A DNA stretch of 47,320 nt from Candidatus Gastranaerophilales bacterium (GCA_944326455.1 CALVEA010000016.1:1-47320), one strand, 5' to 3'. Counted from the stretch's first letter, positions 17,661-28,378 are shown. Notes: generated by a model not told the origin, from the letters alone. Translations and numbers: made by a program.

Positions 17661-18569
17661 ATGAAAATAAATCCAATTAAAAGTAACTTCGCATTTAGAG
17701 GCACTGTGAAGAATTTCAGTGAAGATGATAATATTATTGGATATGATGATGAAATCTCTCAATCAAGACGTAACTTTATTCGTGAGCATTATGACTCTTA
17801 TAGAATGCCGTATCAGAGCATATATGAATCAGAAGGCCGATTGAGTGAATACAGGTTAAATAATTTAATTAATACTTTAACTAACAAACCTCGCAAAGTA
17901 GATTATAGCTCAATTATCAGTTTACCCGTTCCAAATATAAGATATATCGGAAATAACTCCTATCGCGGGGCCTCCATGGTTGATAAACCTGAATGTTTAC
18001 AAGTATTAAAAGATGCCGGAATAAAGCACGTCATCAGTTTGTATTATTCACCTGAATACGAAAAGGCTGTAAAGCAGACCGGTTTAGATTATCACTGCTT
18101 CGATATGAAACGCGGAAATGCAGCAGGCATTGAAGGTCTTTGGTCTTGTGATGTTTGCAGGTCAAAGCAGACGTACGAAAATCTGATAAAGGAAATTTTT
18201 GGTGATGATAAAAATACTATAAAAATTCGCCTGGAGGCTTATGATAGAGATTGCAGAGGTCCGATAGATGAGCTGGTCGGGTTTGTCAAACGCATGCAGG
18301 AAGGCTATTGTTATGTAGGCTGCGAATTTGGAACAAATACTACAAGAGATGCATTATGTTATATAAATAGAGCCTTTAATCCGCAAGATGGAAGGGAATT
18401 GGAGTTTTTTGATTGTTATAAGGCAGATTGCCTGAGAAATTTATATGATAAATTAACAGAGAATGATAAAAAACTGATGAACTGGACAAAAGATTTTGAT
18501 GCGAACTTTTTACCTAAATTAAAAATTGCAGAAAAAGAATTGCTAGAAAAAACATTAAAAATGTTTTAA
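17661..18569 (+). CDS. Putative cysteine-phosphatase-like protein (unusual active-site loop)
   Basis: 302 aa. The centre reads like a tyrosine/dual-specificity phosphatase: VLKDAGIKHVISLYYSPEY (about 112-130), DYHCFDMKRG, then VKRMQEGYCYVGCEFGTNTT around C221 with R229. The Cys-to-Arg spacing is eight residues instead of the six of a normal C-X5-R loop, so catalysis is uncertain. The N-terminus MKINPIKSNFAFRG resembles the start of another gene in this window (21542). Ribosome site AGGA and a TATAAT at 17642 lie just upstream. It is flanked by direct repeats, which suggests it moves or varies as a cassette. Function not established. Confidence 0.5.
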   Translation: MKINPIKSNFAFRGTVKNFSEDDNIIGYDDEISQSRRNFIREHYDSYRMPYQSIYESEGRLSEYRLNNLINTLTNKPRKVDYSSIISLPVPNIRYIGNNSYRGASMVDKPECLQVLKDAGIKHVISLYYSPEYEKAVKQTGLDYHCFDMKRGNAAGIEGLWSCDVCRSKQTYENLIKEIFGDDKNTIKIRLEAYDRDCRGPIDELVGFVKRMQEGYCYVGCEFGTNTTRDALCYINRAFNPQDGRELEFFDCYKADCLRNLYDKLTENDKKLMNWTKDFDANFLPKLKIAEKELLEKTLKMF

Positions 18570-19451
18570 AGGAGAATTATTTTAGCTTGTAGGTTGAGCT
18601 TGGAGCATAACAAGTTTGTAGGTTGGGGTTTCTACCCCAACAAAAAGTGTCCCCAAATAATCAAACCATCTGTAACAAGTAGCCAAACCATGTGTTCTTT
18701 TACATTTGGTCGGAAGAATTTTTGTCATTGCGAGGGCGAATAGCCCGAAGCAATCCAGCTTTTAACTGGTCGGAAGTTGATTGATTATTTGAGTTTGAAA
18801 TTACTCTTTTTACTCTTTTAATGGTCACATAGAAATTTTATTTCTCTAAAAATTTGCTTTATACTTACCTTACAAGCCAATGTTGTCCCTGAGTGATTAA
18901 AGAGTAGTTTGAGTAGTTTAGAATTGTCGAGTTAGTAAATCTGACCTTCATAAACAGCTGCACCCAAGACGCAAACAGACAACAAGTATGGTTGGGCAAG
19001 TATGCCCAACCGACCGACCCTCTTCAAAAGATGCAAAAATTATATAAATTGACTCCGAGCCTGAGAAAAAGCGACAGAGTAAATTGAGAAAAATCAACTC
19101 ATTTTTATAAATTTTTAAGGTAAAGTTGCCGAAAAAAATCAAATCATGTGGAACAAGAAATCAAACCATGTGTTATTTTACATGGATATAAGCTATTAAC
19201 TGTCAGTTGGGCATACCTGCCCAACAATACTAAATTATAGAGGTCGGAAGTTCCTTAATAAAGTATTCATAAATACACCCAATCGGACTTTATTAGGACT
19301 TTAATATACAAAGAATAGCCTCAAATTAGCCTGTGAATTACTAAAATCAAAGATTTTTGGTAGTCCTGTAAAAGTCATATTGATTGTTGGGATATAAGCC
19401 CAACCTACAAAATATTTTGAGTATTTTAAATTTGTTGGGCTGTTGGAGAAA
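18570..19451. repeat. Repeat-filled spacer including copy B of the direct repeat and GTTGGGCA hairpins
   Basis: No convincing gene in 880 bases. Copy B of the direct repeat spans about 18695-18920. Palindromes of the form TTGGGCA-N4-6-TGCCCAAC occur at about 18991-19009 and 19206-19223, with related ones at 18605-18640 and 19393-19412. A third partial copy of the CAAACCATGTGTT-TTTTACATGG element lies at about 19160-19185. Confidence 0.7.
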
Positions 19452-20483
19452 CTAAATAATATGTTTTAACAAATAATACAATTCTACTGCCTGTTCTGAT
19501 ACATAATAAGCTTCTTTTTCGTTAACTTGTTGTTTGTATTGCTTAAATGCAGTTTCTGTAAAATTTTCCCCTACATTTTCATAATTTTTAGTACATGCAA
19601 TATAATCCATACCTCGTTTATACAAAGGAGAATCTTCGCTTATTGTCCCATACTTAGCTTTTATGTTAGCTATTAACTCTTCACCAAAATATTTGTCATA
19701 ATATTTTTCCAGTTGTGTTATTGAATATTTTGCATTCTGAGGTATTCTTCTAGCTCGTTGAGCAAGAGCATTGATGTAAGCGTCTTTATTTACTGCTAAT
19801 GCCAATGCAGCTTGTTCTGCATGTTTTAATTCATGCATTACAAGATTAAAGAATTTTACTCTGTTTAAAGGGCTGTTTTGATAAATGATATTCATAAAAT
19901 CCAAGTTCGTAGACATGCCGGCACTTCCCCCAAGTCCGGAACTCAACTTAGCTCTAAATCTTGCCTCTATATTTAAAAACTCCAGCCCGTAATCTTTCTT
20001 CACTTGCTCAATAAGTTTTTTTACATACGTTTCAAAATCAACTTCTTCTAAAATTAATTTATATTTAGCACATAATTCTTTTGCCTCGTTGGGGGTCAAA
20101 TCTTTAGCAAAAATATTCTTAATTATTTCTTCGGGTTTGTGAGAGTTTTTTAAACAGTACTCATAATTAATCTTATTGTACCTTTCGATGTATTTTGCTA
20201 TTAGATTTTTTTTAACGGCATCTGAGCCTTGAAAAAAATCAATTTCGTGAGCTAAAACTGTAAAATCATCATAATTCGTTGCTTTATCTAATTTTGTAAA
20301 TAATTTAGCAAGAGGACCTTGTGAAAAACTTGCAATATCACTTCCCAGCTTGGGCACATATTTTAATCCGCAAGTATCAGCCCTTGTAATTACGTTAGTT
20401 TCTAAAATACTCCTTTTACCACAAGCCTTAACGTATTTTGCGGTATATTCAAACAAATTTGTCGCTAAATCGTATTTCCCCAT
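19452..20483 (-). CDS. Uncharacterised protein with a HExxH zinc-metallopeptidase motif
   Basis: 343 aa from the ATG at 20483, chosen because AGGAG lies seven bases upstream; a longer in-frame start at 20525 lacks a site. The motif H217-E-L-K-H221 in a hydrophobic helix (FFNLVMHELKHAEQAALAL) is the classic zincin metal-binding helix. The third ligand is not evident; E294 or nearby acidic residues downstream are possible. No signal peptide. The rest is helical with no recognised domain. It lies in the repeat-rich accessory stretch. Peptidase activity is inferred only from the motif. Confidence 0.55.
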   Translation of the reverse strand: MGKYDLATNLFEYTAKYVKACGKRSILETNVITRADTCGLKYVPKLGSDIASFSQGPLAKLFTKLDKATNYDDFTVLAHEIDFFQGSDAVKKNLIAKYIERYNKINYEYCLKNSHKPEEIIKNIFAKDLTPNEAKELCAKYKLILEEVDFETYVKKLIEQVKKDYGLEFLNIEARFRAKLSSGLGGSAGMSTNLDFMNIIYQNSPLNRVKFFNLVMHELKHAEQAALALAVNKDAYINALAQRARRIPQNAKYSITQLEKYYDKYFGEELIANIKAKYGTISEDSPLYKRGMDYIACTKNYENVGENFTETAFKQYKQQVNEKEAYYVSEQAVELYYLLKHII

Positions 20484-20617
20484 AAAACATCTCCTGATAT
20501 TTGTATAAAGTATTTTCTTTTTCAAAAATTGCTTAAAATGTTACAATTATTAGTTCAAATTAACGAAAATAATCACACTATCTGTTCAATATAATCAAAC
20601 CTTGTGTTCTTTTACAT

Positions 20618-20674
20618 GGTAAATTTTAATTTACCGCAACAGAAAATGTTTCGGTAATCTAAGATTACCGAAAC
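20618..20674 (-). terminator. Two adjacent hairpins after the HAD gene
   Basis: GGTAAATT-TT-AATTTACC (20618-20635) and a 13-bp palindromic stem, GTTTCGGTAATCT with its complement (20648-20674). Both lie downstream of the minus-strand HAD gene. The T-run is weak, so termination is likely but not certain; they may also serve as the end of a repeat element. Confidence 0.5.
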
Positions 20675-20689
20675 TTATTGCTATTAAAT

Positions 20690-21542
20690 TTAACTTAAAA
20701 ATTTTAATAATCCTTCTATAATACCTTTTGCACCCGGTGATAGTGAAAAGAATATATTTTTATTTTCTTTACTTAATTTTTCACAAACTTTCATAAGATT
20801 AGGCTTAGAATTATTCAAACATATAAATTTAGAACCTTTTTGAGATAATTTTGCCATTGATATATCATTATTATCATTACCTGCTATTAGAATTTCATTA
20901 TATGGAATATTTATATATTGTTTAAGATAATTAATAGCCATAGCTTTATTGAATGGAGCTATATATAAAGTTTGATTATTTGTTCCCTCTCCTTTATACC
21001 CGCATAAAACTTTTATTTTTTCTTTAGAAAAAGTATCTAAAATATTTTTTCTTAACGCTTTAATATTGATATGTTCAGGAACATTATATTTTAACATCAT
21101 AGAGTTACTCTCTATTTCATCAAGACCATTATTTACGGAAGAAACCTTCTTAGATATATATATCTTATTAAAATTAGTACTTTCTTTTAAAAACTGAGAA
21201 TACTCATAATTTTTTAAAAGCTTTCCAGCTGAATTAGTATATATTCTCACCGTTATTAGCAATTAAGAAATCAGGAGAATCCAGTTTACAACCTTTTGAC
21301 AATAATTCATTTTGAAGTATATAAAATTCTTGAAGTCCTCTTCCTGTTGCGTATGTTACTTTTGCATTTCTTGCTTTAGAAATTTCTAAAACTTTGTAAA
21401 TTTGTTCATTTGTCCCATTAGCAAGAGTGCCATCTAAATCATAAACAAAGATGCAAGAATCTTTTTTTCTGTTAATCCCATTAAATGAAACTTGTTTATA
21501 TATATTATTAAAATTTAACAGGTTAAGATTAGAAATTTTCAT
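20690..21542 (-). pseudogene. HAD-superfamily (Cof-type) hydrolase split by a frameshift
   Basis: The first part (21542-21234) has the HAD motif I DLDGTLANG and the second-motif region TYATGR, ending at NNGENIY and a stop. The second part (21262-20690) continues in another frame with YTNSAGKL and carries motif III/IV K...GNDNNDISM. Joined, they make one Cof-like phosphatase of about 280 aa. The break lies in GAATATATACTAAT: two extra bases in the AT run would restore one frame. So it may be an inactivated gene, a phase-variable gene, or a sequencing error. The N-terminus (KQVSFNGINRKK) shares an F-x-G pattern with the 17661 gene. Confidence 0.8.
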
Positions 21543-21708
21543 ACTTTGGTTCTAAAAATAATGTATCCAATTAAAAAGTATCATAAAAATCCTTGGTATA
21601 CAAAATATAATATTAACTTTGTTTTTTAGTTGTCCCAAAATTTCTGAACCGGTTGTTCTTTTATATCAAACATAGCGCAGATTTCAAATTTAGGGTATAA
21701 TTTTATTT

Positions 21709-22773
21709 ATGAAGCGCTTTTTAAGAAAATTGTTTTCGAAAGTTACATTTTTAATCTTTCTTATAGTACTTATTTTGGCAGGATATTTTTATCCGGAATG
21801 GTTTAAAGAACAGTATAGGCACGCCAAAGGAATGTACTATATTTACAAGGGTGATAAGGCTTATGCCGCTGATAATATGGGAAAGACTCTTGACTATTAT
21901 CTTGAAGGGCTTGAATTATATCCGGGGCATTATGAAGCATGGTTTAACCTTGGTAATATTTACACTGTTCATGAAGACTATTATTCCGCAGTAGATGCTT
22001 ATGAGCATGCGATTGAGGCAAACCCGAGATTTGTGCTTGCAAGGATGAATCTTGGAATTGTTTATTCTGAGGACTTAGGTTTTTTTGATGAAGCGATTGC
22101 ACAGTTTGATGAAATTCCTAAGATAAGACTTTTCAAACTTTGGATTCCGTTTGTTTACAGTAATGTTAAAAGTGTAAATACAAACAGAGGTTTAGCTTAT
22201 TTTAATAAAGGTGTGGCATATAGGCGCAAAGCGCTTTATCTGCCTTATGAAAAGCAGTATCTTGCATATAAATACCTTGGTGAAGCGGTAAAAGCTTACA
22301 GCAGGTCTGCAAAAATCCTTAAGAAAAATCCAGATGTATTTTATAACAGGGCTGTAGCCCATCACTTGAGGGGGGAATTTAGGGAAGCCGGGCTTGATTA
22401 TTGTAAGGCTATTGACCTTGCACCGATGAGGTTTGAGAGCCATTATAATCTTGCGATACTTTTAAGAAGCCTTAATCGTCACAGAGAATCAATTTCAGAA
22501 CTCCAAAAAGCAGCGCTTTTGATTACGGAAACTCCTAATTCTTCTGAGCTTCAGACGGCTTATATATTTAATCTTTTAAATGAAGTAACGAGAAGATTTA
22601 TTACAAGTGACGAGTATTTTACTCAAAAATTAACGGACGAGCCGGCAGGAAGTATAAGTTATACCTATGTTAACGGAAGGATTGTTCCGGACGAAGAGTT
22701 TGATAAAGTTATGTATAAAAACTTTAAAACCTGTGCAGGATTTGCCTATTTTAATGAGGAAGAAGAATATTAA
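21709..22773 (+). CDS. Membrane-anchored TPR protein
   Basis: 354 aa. A short basic N-terminus and one membrane helix (VTFLIFLIVLILAGYFYPEWF) are followed by TPR repeats. Examples are AWFNLGNIYTVHEDYYSAVDAY, VLARMNLGIVYSEDLGFFDEAI and VFYNRAVAHHLRGEFREAGLDY. A TATAAT (21696-21701) ends seven bases before the ATG with no ribosome site, suggesting a leaderless mRNA. Its stop overlaps the next start (TAATG), so it probably works with the diguanylate cyclase. Likely a protein-protein scaffold at the membrane. Confidence 0.8.
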   Translation: MKRFLRKLFSKVTFLIFLIVLILAGYFYPEWFKEQYRHAKGMYYIYKGDKAYAADNMGKTLDYYLEGLELYPGHYEAWFNLGNIYTVHEDYYSAVDAYEHAIEANPRFVLARMNLGIVYSEDLGFFDEAIAQFDEIPKIRLFKLWIPFVYSNVKSVNTNRGLAYFNKGVAYRRKALYLPYEKQYLAYKYLGEAVKAYSRSAKILKKNPDVFYNRAVAHHLRGEFREAGLDYCKAIDLAPMRFESHYNLAILLRSLNRHRESISELQKAALLITETPNSSELQTAYIFNLLNEVTRRFITSDEYFTQKLTDEPAGSISYTYVNGRIVPDEEFDKVMYKNFKTCAGFAYFNEEEEY

Positions 22774-24197
22774 TGGATAACGGTAAATTACAATTTCTTT
22801 CTAAAATTGCAGATGTTTTGACCAAAGAACTTGATTCTTCAGAGCTTGTACGTGAGCTTAAAACAGTTTTAGAGTCTTATATCGCATTAAAAAATTTAAA
22901 TATATATGTATTTGACCCAAATTCTTCCACATTAAGAAATTATGCAAAGAATTGGGGTATTATTGACGACAGTTTAGATGTTGAAGGCAAAGAAAACGCT
23001 TATAGCGCATACAACAGTATTCACGGGTATGATTTTGTTATTAACAATAAAGCATATAAACTCCCTCAGACAATCAGTGATATAAGTTTTAAAATAGGCT
23101 CTTTGTATATGCCTATTGTAAAAAATGGTATGGTTTTCGGGATTATTGAAATAATATTTGAAAACGATACATCAATAGATATGGGATTTTTATTCCTGAT
23201 GAAAATTTTTGGCTCGCAAATTTCGTTAAAACTACAAAACATTGTATTAAATGAGCAATCTCAAGTGAATGTTGAGTTTCATGATGCAATGAAGAATATT
23301 GCCAAGATTATAGAAACCCAATATGAGCTTAATTATATTGTGCCGCTTATTGGAGAAATGCTTGATAGGTTTATTTCAGATCATCTTATTTATGTGTTTT
23401 TAAAACAGGAAGGAGAATTCAAACTTATTTGGCCAAAGGCTTGCAATGACGAGAGAATTTTTGATATTTTAAAGCGTTTGGATTCGAGTTATGGATTTAT
23501 TCTTACTAACGATGATAAAATTGGCGCGTTCCCTCTGCTTACTGAAGGCGAGATTACCGGCTGCATTGTTGCAAGAAGCACCTTGGAAAAACTTTCAAAG
23601 AGGGATATTGATTATCTCGAGCAGTTGACAAGACAGGCAGCGGTTACTATCAGCCGGGCTAATAATTATTCAAAAATCCTGCAATATGCAACTCTTGATG
23701 CGTTAACTTCACTTAATAACAGGCGTCAGTTTGAGATTCGGCTTAAACAAGAGGTTGCAGCAGCTAAACGTCAGAAGAATCCGCTTTGCGGAATGATGAT
23801 TGATATAGATTTCTTTAAAAAAGTTAATGACACGTACGGTCACGCGGCAGGTGATGAGGTCTTAAAAAGAACAGCGGAAAAAGTGAAAGAACTTTTGAGA
23901 GAATCCGATATTCCTGCAAGATATGGCGGAGAAGAATTTGCCGTGCTTTTACCTTTTACGGGACTCGAAGAAGCAAAAGTTGTCGGTGAGAGATTACGGA
24001 AAGCTGTTGAACAAAATCCGGTTACGATAGGAGAAGAAGAAGTTGACAAAAAAGATATCAATGTCACAATAAGTATGGGTATAGCAGAATTTAACCCCGA
24101 TGAAACCGGTGAAGAACTTTTTGAAAGAGCGGACAAGGCTCTTTATCGGGCTAAAGAAAGCGGAAGAAATAGGGTAATAACAATAAGTGGAAAATAA
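22773..24197 (+). CDS. Diguanylate cyclase with GAF-type sensor region
   Basis: 474 aa. The C-terminal GGDEF domain (about 310-472) has DIDFFKKVNDTYGHAAGDEVL and the active-site GGEEF at 385-389. The inhibitory I-site R376-x-x-D379 lies exactly five residues before it, so product feedback is expected. Residues 1-300 look like two GAF-like sensor modules. It makes the second messenger cyclic di-GMP from GTP. No membrane helices, so cytoplasmic. It is translationally coupled to the upstream TPR gene and overlaps tsaE by 11 bases. Signal unknown. Confidence 0.92.
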   Translation: MDNGKLQFLSKIADVLTKELDSSELVRELKTVLESYIALKNLNIYVFDPNSSTLRNYAKNWGIIDDSLDVEGKENAYSAYNSIHGYDFVINNKAYKLPQTISDISFKIGSLYMPIVKNGMVFGIIEIIFENDTSIDMGFLFLMKIFGSQISLKLQNIVLNEQSQVNVEFHDAMKNIAKIIETQYELNYIVPLIGEMLDRFISDHLIYVFLKQEGEFKLIWPKACNDERIFDILKRLDSSYGFILTNDDKIGAFPLLTEGEITGCIVARSTLEKLSKRDIDYLEQLTRQAAVTISRANNYSKILQYATLDALTSLNNRRQFEIRLKQEVAAAKRQKNPLCGMMIDIDFFKKVNDTYGHAAGDEVLKRTAEKVKELLRESDIPARYGGEEFAVLLPFTGLEEAKVVGERLRKAVEQNPVTIGEEEVDKKDINVTISMGIAEFNPDETGEELFERADKALYRAKESGRNRVITISGK

Positions 24198-24660
24198 ATT
24201 TATACAAAAATGCAATACATTAGAAGATACTAAAAAACTTGCCTGCAAATTTGCGCAGTTAGTTAAGGAAAGCGGTTGTTTTGTTAATCTTTTCGGAGAA
24301 ATCGGAGCCGGAAAGACGGCTTTTGTAAGACTTACCGCTGAAGCATTAGGAGTGAAGGAAAAAGTTACAAGCCCAAGTTTTGTAATTTTAAATGAATATC
24401 ACAGTGCGTCCATTCCGGTTTATCATTTCGATTTATACAGGCTTGAAAATGTGGGTATAAGTACAATTGCTGATGAACTCAGAGAATATTCGGAAGGTAA
24501 GAAAATAACTTTTGTTGAATGGGCAGAGTTTTCACAGGGTGAACTCCCATTTGAACGTATTGAGATTAATGTTACTTATGATGACGATGATTCAAGAGTT
24601 TATGAATTTTCTTCCATAGGTAAGAAAAACAATTATGTAATAGAAGGATTAAAAAAGTGA
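24187..24660 (+). CDS. tsaE: tRNA t6A biosynthesis ATPase TsaE
   Basis: 157 aa from a GTG start at 24187. The Walker A motif GEIGAGKT is at 37-44. TSPSFVILNEY and PVYHFDLYRLE are hallmark TsaE segments, and FVEWAE is the Walker B region. With TsaB and TsaD it makes threonylcarbamoyl-adenosine at tRNA position 37. It overlaps the cyclase upstream and tsaB downstream, so expression is coupled. Confidence 0.95.
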   Translation: MENKFIQKCNTLEDTKKLACKFAQLVKESGCFVNLFGEIGAGKTAFVRLTAEALGVKEKVTSPSFVILNEYHSASIPVYHFDLYRLENVGISTIADELREYSEGKKITFVEWAEFSQGELPFERIEINVTYDDDDSRVYEFSSIGKKNNYVIEGLKK

Positions 24661-25283
24661 GAATGCTGGCTTTTGACACCTGTCTGGATAAAACTTATAT
24701 AACATTATCAGATGGTGAAATTTTTAAAAATGAGATAATTTTATCAAATAAAGAGAATTATCATTCTGCATATTTGATTTCTACAATAGTTAAACTGCTA
24801 AAAAATTCCGGAATAACTCCCGGTGATTTGGAATGCATCGCAACAGATATCGGTCCGGGCAGCTTTACCGGTATAAGAGCATGTGTTACAGTTGCAAGAA
24901 TGCTTGCGCAGCAGCTTAATATAAAAGCAGTTGGAGTCTCTTCACTTGAGATTTTGTCAAAAATCCATGGCGGAGAGGATTTGGTAGCGCTGGATGCACG
25001 CAAAAACAAAGCCTATGTCTATGATGGAAAAATTCTCGGAGCAATCGAGCTTGAAGAGGCTGATAAACTTGTTAAAGGAAGAAGAGTGATAACAGATAAT
25101 GCCCTTATTGAAAGATTTCGCCAATATACGGAAGATATTATTTCATATCAAGAAGGAAACTTTCCGTTGGGTGAAATTCTTGCAAGAGTGGCTTTAGAAA
25201 AAATACAAAGAGGTATTGATACAAATTGGGGCAGCCTAAAACCCCTGTATATTCAGCCGCCTCCTGTGTTTAAAGGTGTTTAG
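24657..25283 (+). CDS. tsaB: tRNA t6A biosynthesis protein TsaB
   Basis: 208 aa. An ASKHA-fold protein, the non-catalytic partner of TsaD. It shows MLAFDTCLDKTYITL, then IATDIGPGSFTGIRACVTVA, the TsaB signature, and VALDARKNKAYVY. The start is the GTG at 24657 overlapping the tsaE stop (GTGA); the ATG at 24663 is an alternative. It ends the operon, followed by a strong terminator. Confidence 0.94.
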   Translation: MRMLAFDTCLDKTYITLSDGEIFKNEIILSNKENYHSAYLISTIVKLLKNSGITPGDLECIATDIGPGSFTGIRACVTVARMLAQQLNIKAVGVSSLEILSKIHGGEDLVALDARKNKAYVYDGKILGAIELEEADKLVKGRRVITDNALIERFRQYTEDIISYQEGNFPLGEILARVALEKIQRGIDTNWGSLKPLYIQPPPVFKGV

Positions 25284-25289
25284 CAAATA

Positions 25290-25328
25290 AAACGAGGGGC
25301 GAGCGGTTTTACCGCTCGCCCCTCGTTT
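25290..25328. terminator. Bidirectional terminator between tsaB and tpiA
   Basis: An 18-bp perfect stem with A-run and T-run at its ends (AAACGAGGGGCG.../...CGCCCCTCGTTT) and a three-base loop. It separates two convergent genes and should stop both. Confidence 0.92.
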
Positions 25329-25344
25329 AAAAAGATTTCTGAAT

Positions 25345-26139
25345 TTATACGCTTACTTTCATAGTATTAGCGATAATTTCGTTAAAGCTTTCAGCTTTCA
25401 GGCTTGCGCCGCCGACTAAAGCGCCGTCGATATCAGATTGTGACATTTGTTCTTCAATAGTTGAAGGTTTTACAGAGCCGCCGTAAAGGATTCTGATTGA
25501 ATCTCCGGCTTTTTCTGATGAAACTTCTTTAACAACGTTTCTAATCATAGCAATAACTCTGTTAGCTTCTGCGCTGTCACAAGTTTTACCGGTTCCGATA
25601 GCCCAGATTGGTTCATAAGCGATAACTGATTTTGCGATATCTTCTTCTGATAAACCGTTTAAAGCAGCTCTGATTTGAGTTGCAATATGCTGGTCAGTAA
25701 CCCCTGCTTCTCTTTGTTCAAGAGTTTCGCCGCAGCAGATAATAGGAATTAAGCCGCCTGCTAAAATAGCTTTAGCTTTTTTATTAATCATTTCATCTGT
25801 TTCTGAGAAATATTGTCTTCTTTCAGAGTGACCGATGATTACATAAGAACATCCTGCATCAGCAAGCATTTCAACAGAAACTTCCCCGGTATAAGCACCT
25901 GATTTTTCCCAGTGGCAGTTTTGAGCTGCTATAGAGATTTTGTTTCCGCCGCATCCGCAATCACATTTTACTGTATTAACAACATGTAATGAAGTAAATA
26001 CAGGTGCAATAACGATTGTAGGTAATTGAGGTGCTGTAAAATCTTTTGTGAAATCTTTTATTCCTTCAAACAAAGCTTTTGCTTCATCTTGAAGTAAGTT
26101 CATTTTCCAGTTTCCTGCAATAATTGGTTTTCTTGACAT
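25345..26139 (-). CDS. tpiA: Triosephosphate isomerase
   Basis: 264 aa. It interconverts glyceraldehyde-3-phosphate and dihydroxyacetone phosphate in glycolysis. Catalytic residues are visible: K12 in GNWKMN, the histidine in IIGHSERRQYF, and the glutamate in AYEPIWAIGTGKT. The phosphate loops ILYGGSVKP and ALVGGASL are present. A cysteine-rich insert (CDCGCGGNK, about 60) is unusual for the family. The AAGGAG ribosome site is strong. It follows atpC on the same strand. Confidence 0.97.
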   Translation of the reverse strand: MSRKPIIAGNWKMNLLQDEAKALFEGIKDFTKDFTAPQLPTIVIAPVFTSLHVVNTVKCDCGCGGNKISIAAQNCHWEKSGAYTGEVSVEMLADAGCSYVIIGHSERRQYFSETDEMINKKAKAILAGGLIPIICCGETLEQREAGVTDQHIATQIRAALNGLSEEDIAKSVIAYEPIWAIGTGKTCDSAEANRVIAMIRNVVKEVSSEKAGDSIRILYGGSVKPSTIEEQMSQSDIDGALVGGASLKAESFNEIIANTMKVSV

Positions 26140-26225
26140 AATTCTTCTCCTTTATTTTAAAGAACTCTCTTTACAGTTGAATCTTAGAACAAAAACCGAG
26201 CAAGGTCAAGGAGAAAGAAGTCAAA

Positions 26226-26618
26226 TTATTTATTCATTGCAGCTTTGAGACGTGCGAGCGATCTTGCAAGCGCTGCTTGTGCTCTCTGTATGTCAACCTG
26301 CGCTGCACTATCTGCCAAGCGAGCTTCAGCGCGATTTTTTGCAGCATTTGCTCTTGTCACGTCTATATCACAGCCATCTTCACAAACATCAGTCAAAATG
26401 GTTGCGATATTATCCTTGAACTGTAACACTCCGCCCATTGTTGCAAAATATTTAACTGAAGTTCCGATTTTTGCCTTTGTAACTCCAATCTCAAGCACGG
26501 TAGTTATCGGTATGTGGTCCTTTAATATACCTATCTGACCGCTTTTTGTCTGAACTACAATTTCATCAACTTCGTCGTCAAAAACAACTCTTTCATGTGT
26601 TATTATTTTAAGTATCAT
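26226..26618 (-). CDS. atpC: ATP synthase F1 subunit epsilon
   Basis: 130 aa. The N-terminal beta-sandwich has LKDHIPITTVLEIG and MGGVLQFKDNIATILTD; the C-terminal helical hairpin has AEARLADSAAQ and RAQAALARSLARLKAA. It regulates rotation with gamma. It lies downstream of atpD, in the cyanobacterial atpB-atpE style arrangement, far from the other subunits. Confidence 0.95.
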   Translation of the reverse strand: MILKIITHERVVFDDEVDEIVVQTKSGQIGILKDHIPITTVLEIGVTKAKIGTSVKYFATMGGVLQFKDNIATILTDVCEDGCDIDVTRANAAKNRAEARLADSAAQVDIQRAQAALARSLARLKAAMNK

Positions 26619-26668
26619 TTTTTATACCCTTTGGTCGGTGCGCATTTCCTTTAACTCATTCTTCGCGC

Positions 26669-26698
26669 ACCTCTGGAACAAACTCCAGGCAGAGGTGT
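26669..26698 (-). other. Hairpin between atpD and atpC
   Basis: CACCTCTG and CAGAGGTG form an 8-bp outer stem, with CTGGA/TCCAG as a possible inner pairing, in the 87-base gap. There is no T-run. It may slow ribosomes or protect or process the mRNA and so adjust the 3:1 ratio of beta to epsilon; inference only. Confidence 0.4.
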
Positions 26699-26705
26699 TC
26701 CGATA

Positions 26706-28115
<1,410 letters not shown>

Positions 28116-28205
28116 CTATTTTCCTCTTCTTTAATAAGCGGAGCAGATTTCTTGAGTATTGTATTTGAATCTCTTTAAAATTCCGCCCCTCTCTTCTCCG
28201 AGTTG

Positions 28206-28234
28206 ATTATACTATAGACACAAGACTTTTTCAA
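28206..28234 (-). promoter_or_regulatory. Promoter of atpD-atpC
   Basis: Read on the minus strand, TTGAAA (28234-28229) and TATAAT (28211-28206) with 17-base spacing; near consensus. Confidence 0.85.
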
Positions 28235-28249
28235 TATTTTTTTGTAGGG

Positions 28250-28360
28250 CTTAGTGAATAGTGAATAGGTGACTAAGTGACTAAGTAGGGTAGACTTTAG
28301 TCTACCATTTGTATTATTTTAGTAGCGGTAGACTTAATGGATAGTGAATAGTGAATAGGG
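28250..28360. repeat. Octamer-repeat cluster (GTGAATAG / GTGACTAA)
   Basis: Two runs (28250-28287 and 28334-28360) of the same 8-base unit seen at 2091-2622, here in the opposite orientation. Between them lies GGTAGACTTTAGTCTACC, a hairpin at about 28289-28306. Confidence 0.7.
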
Positions 28361-28378
28361 GTTGGGTGACGGATTTAT

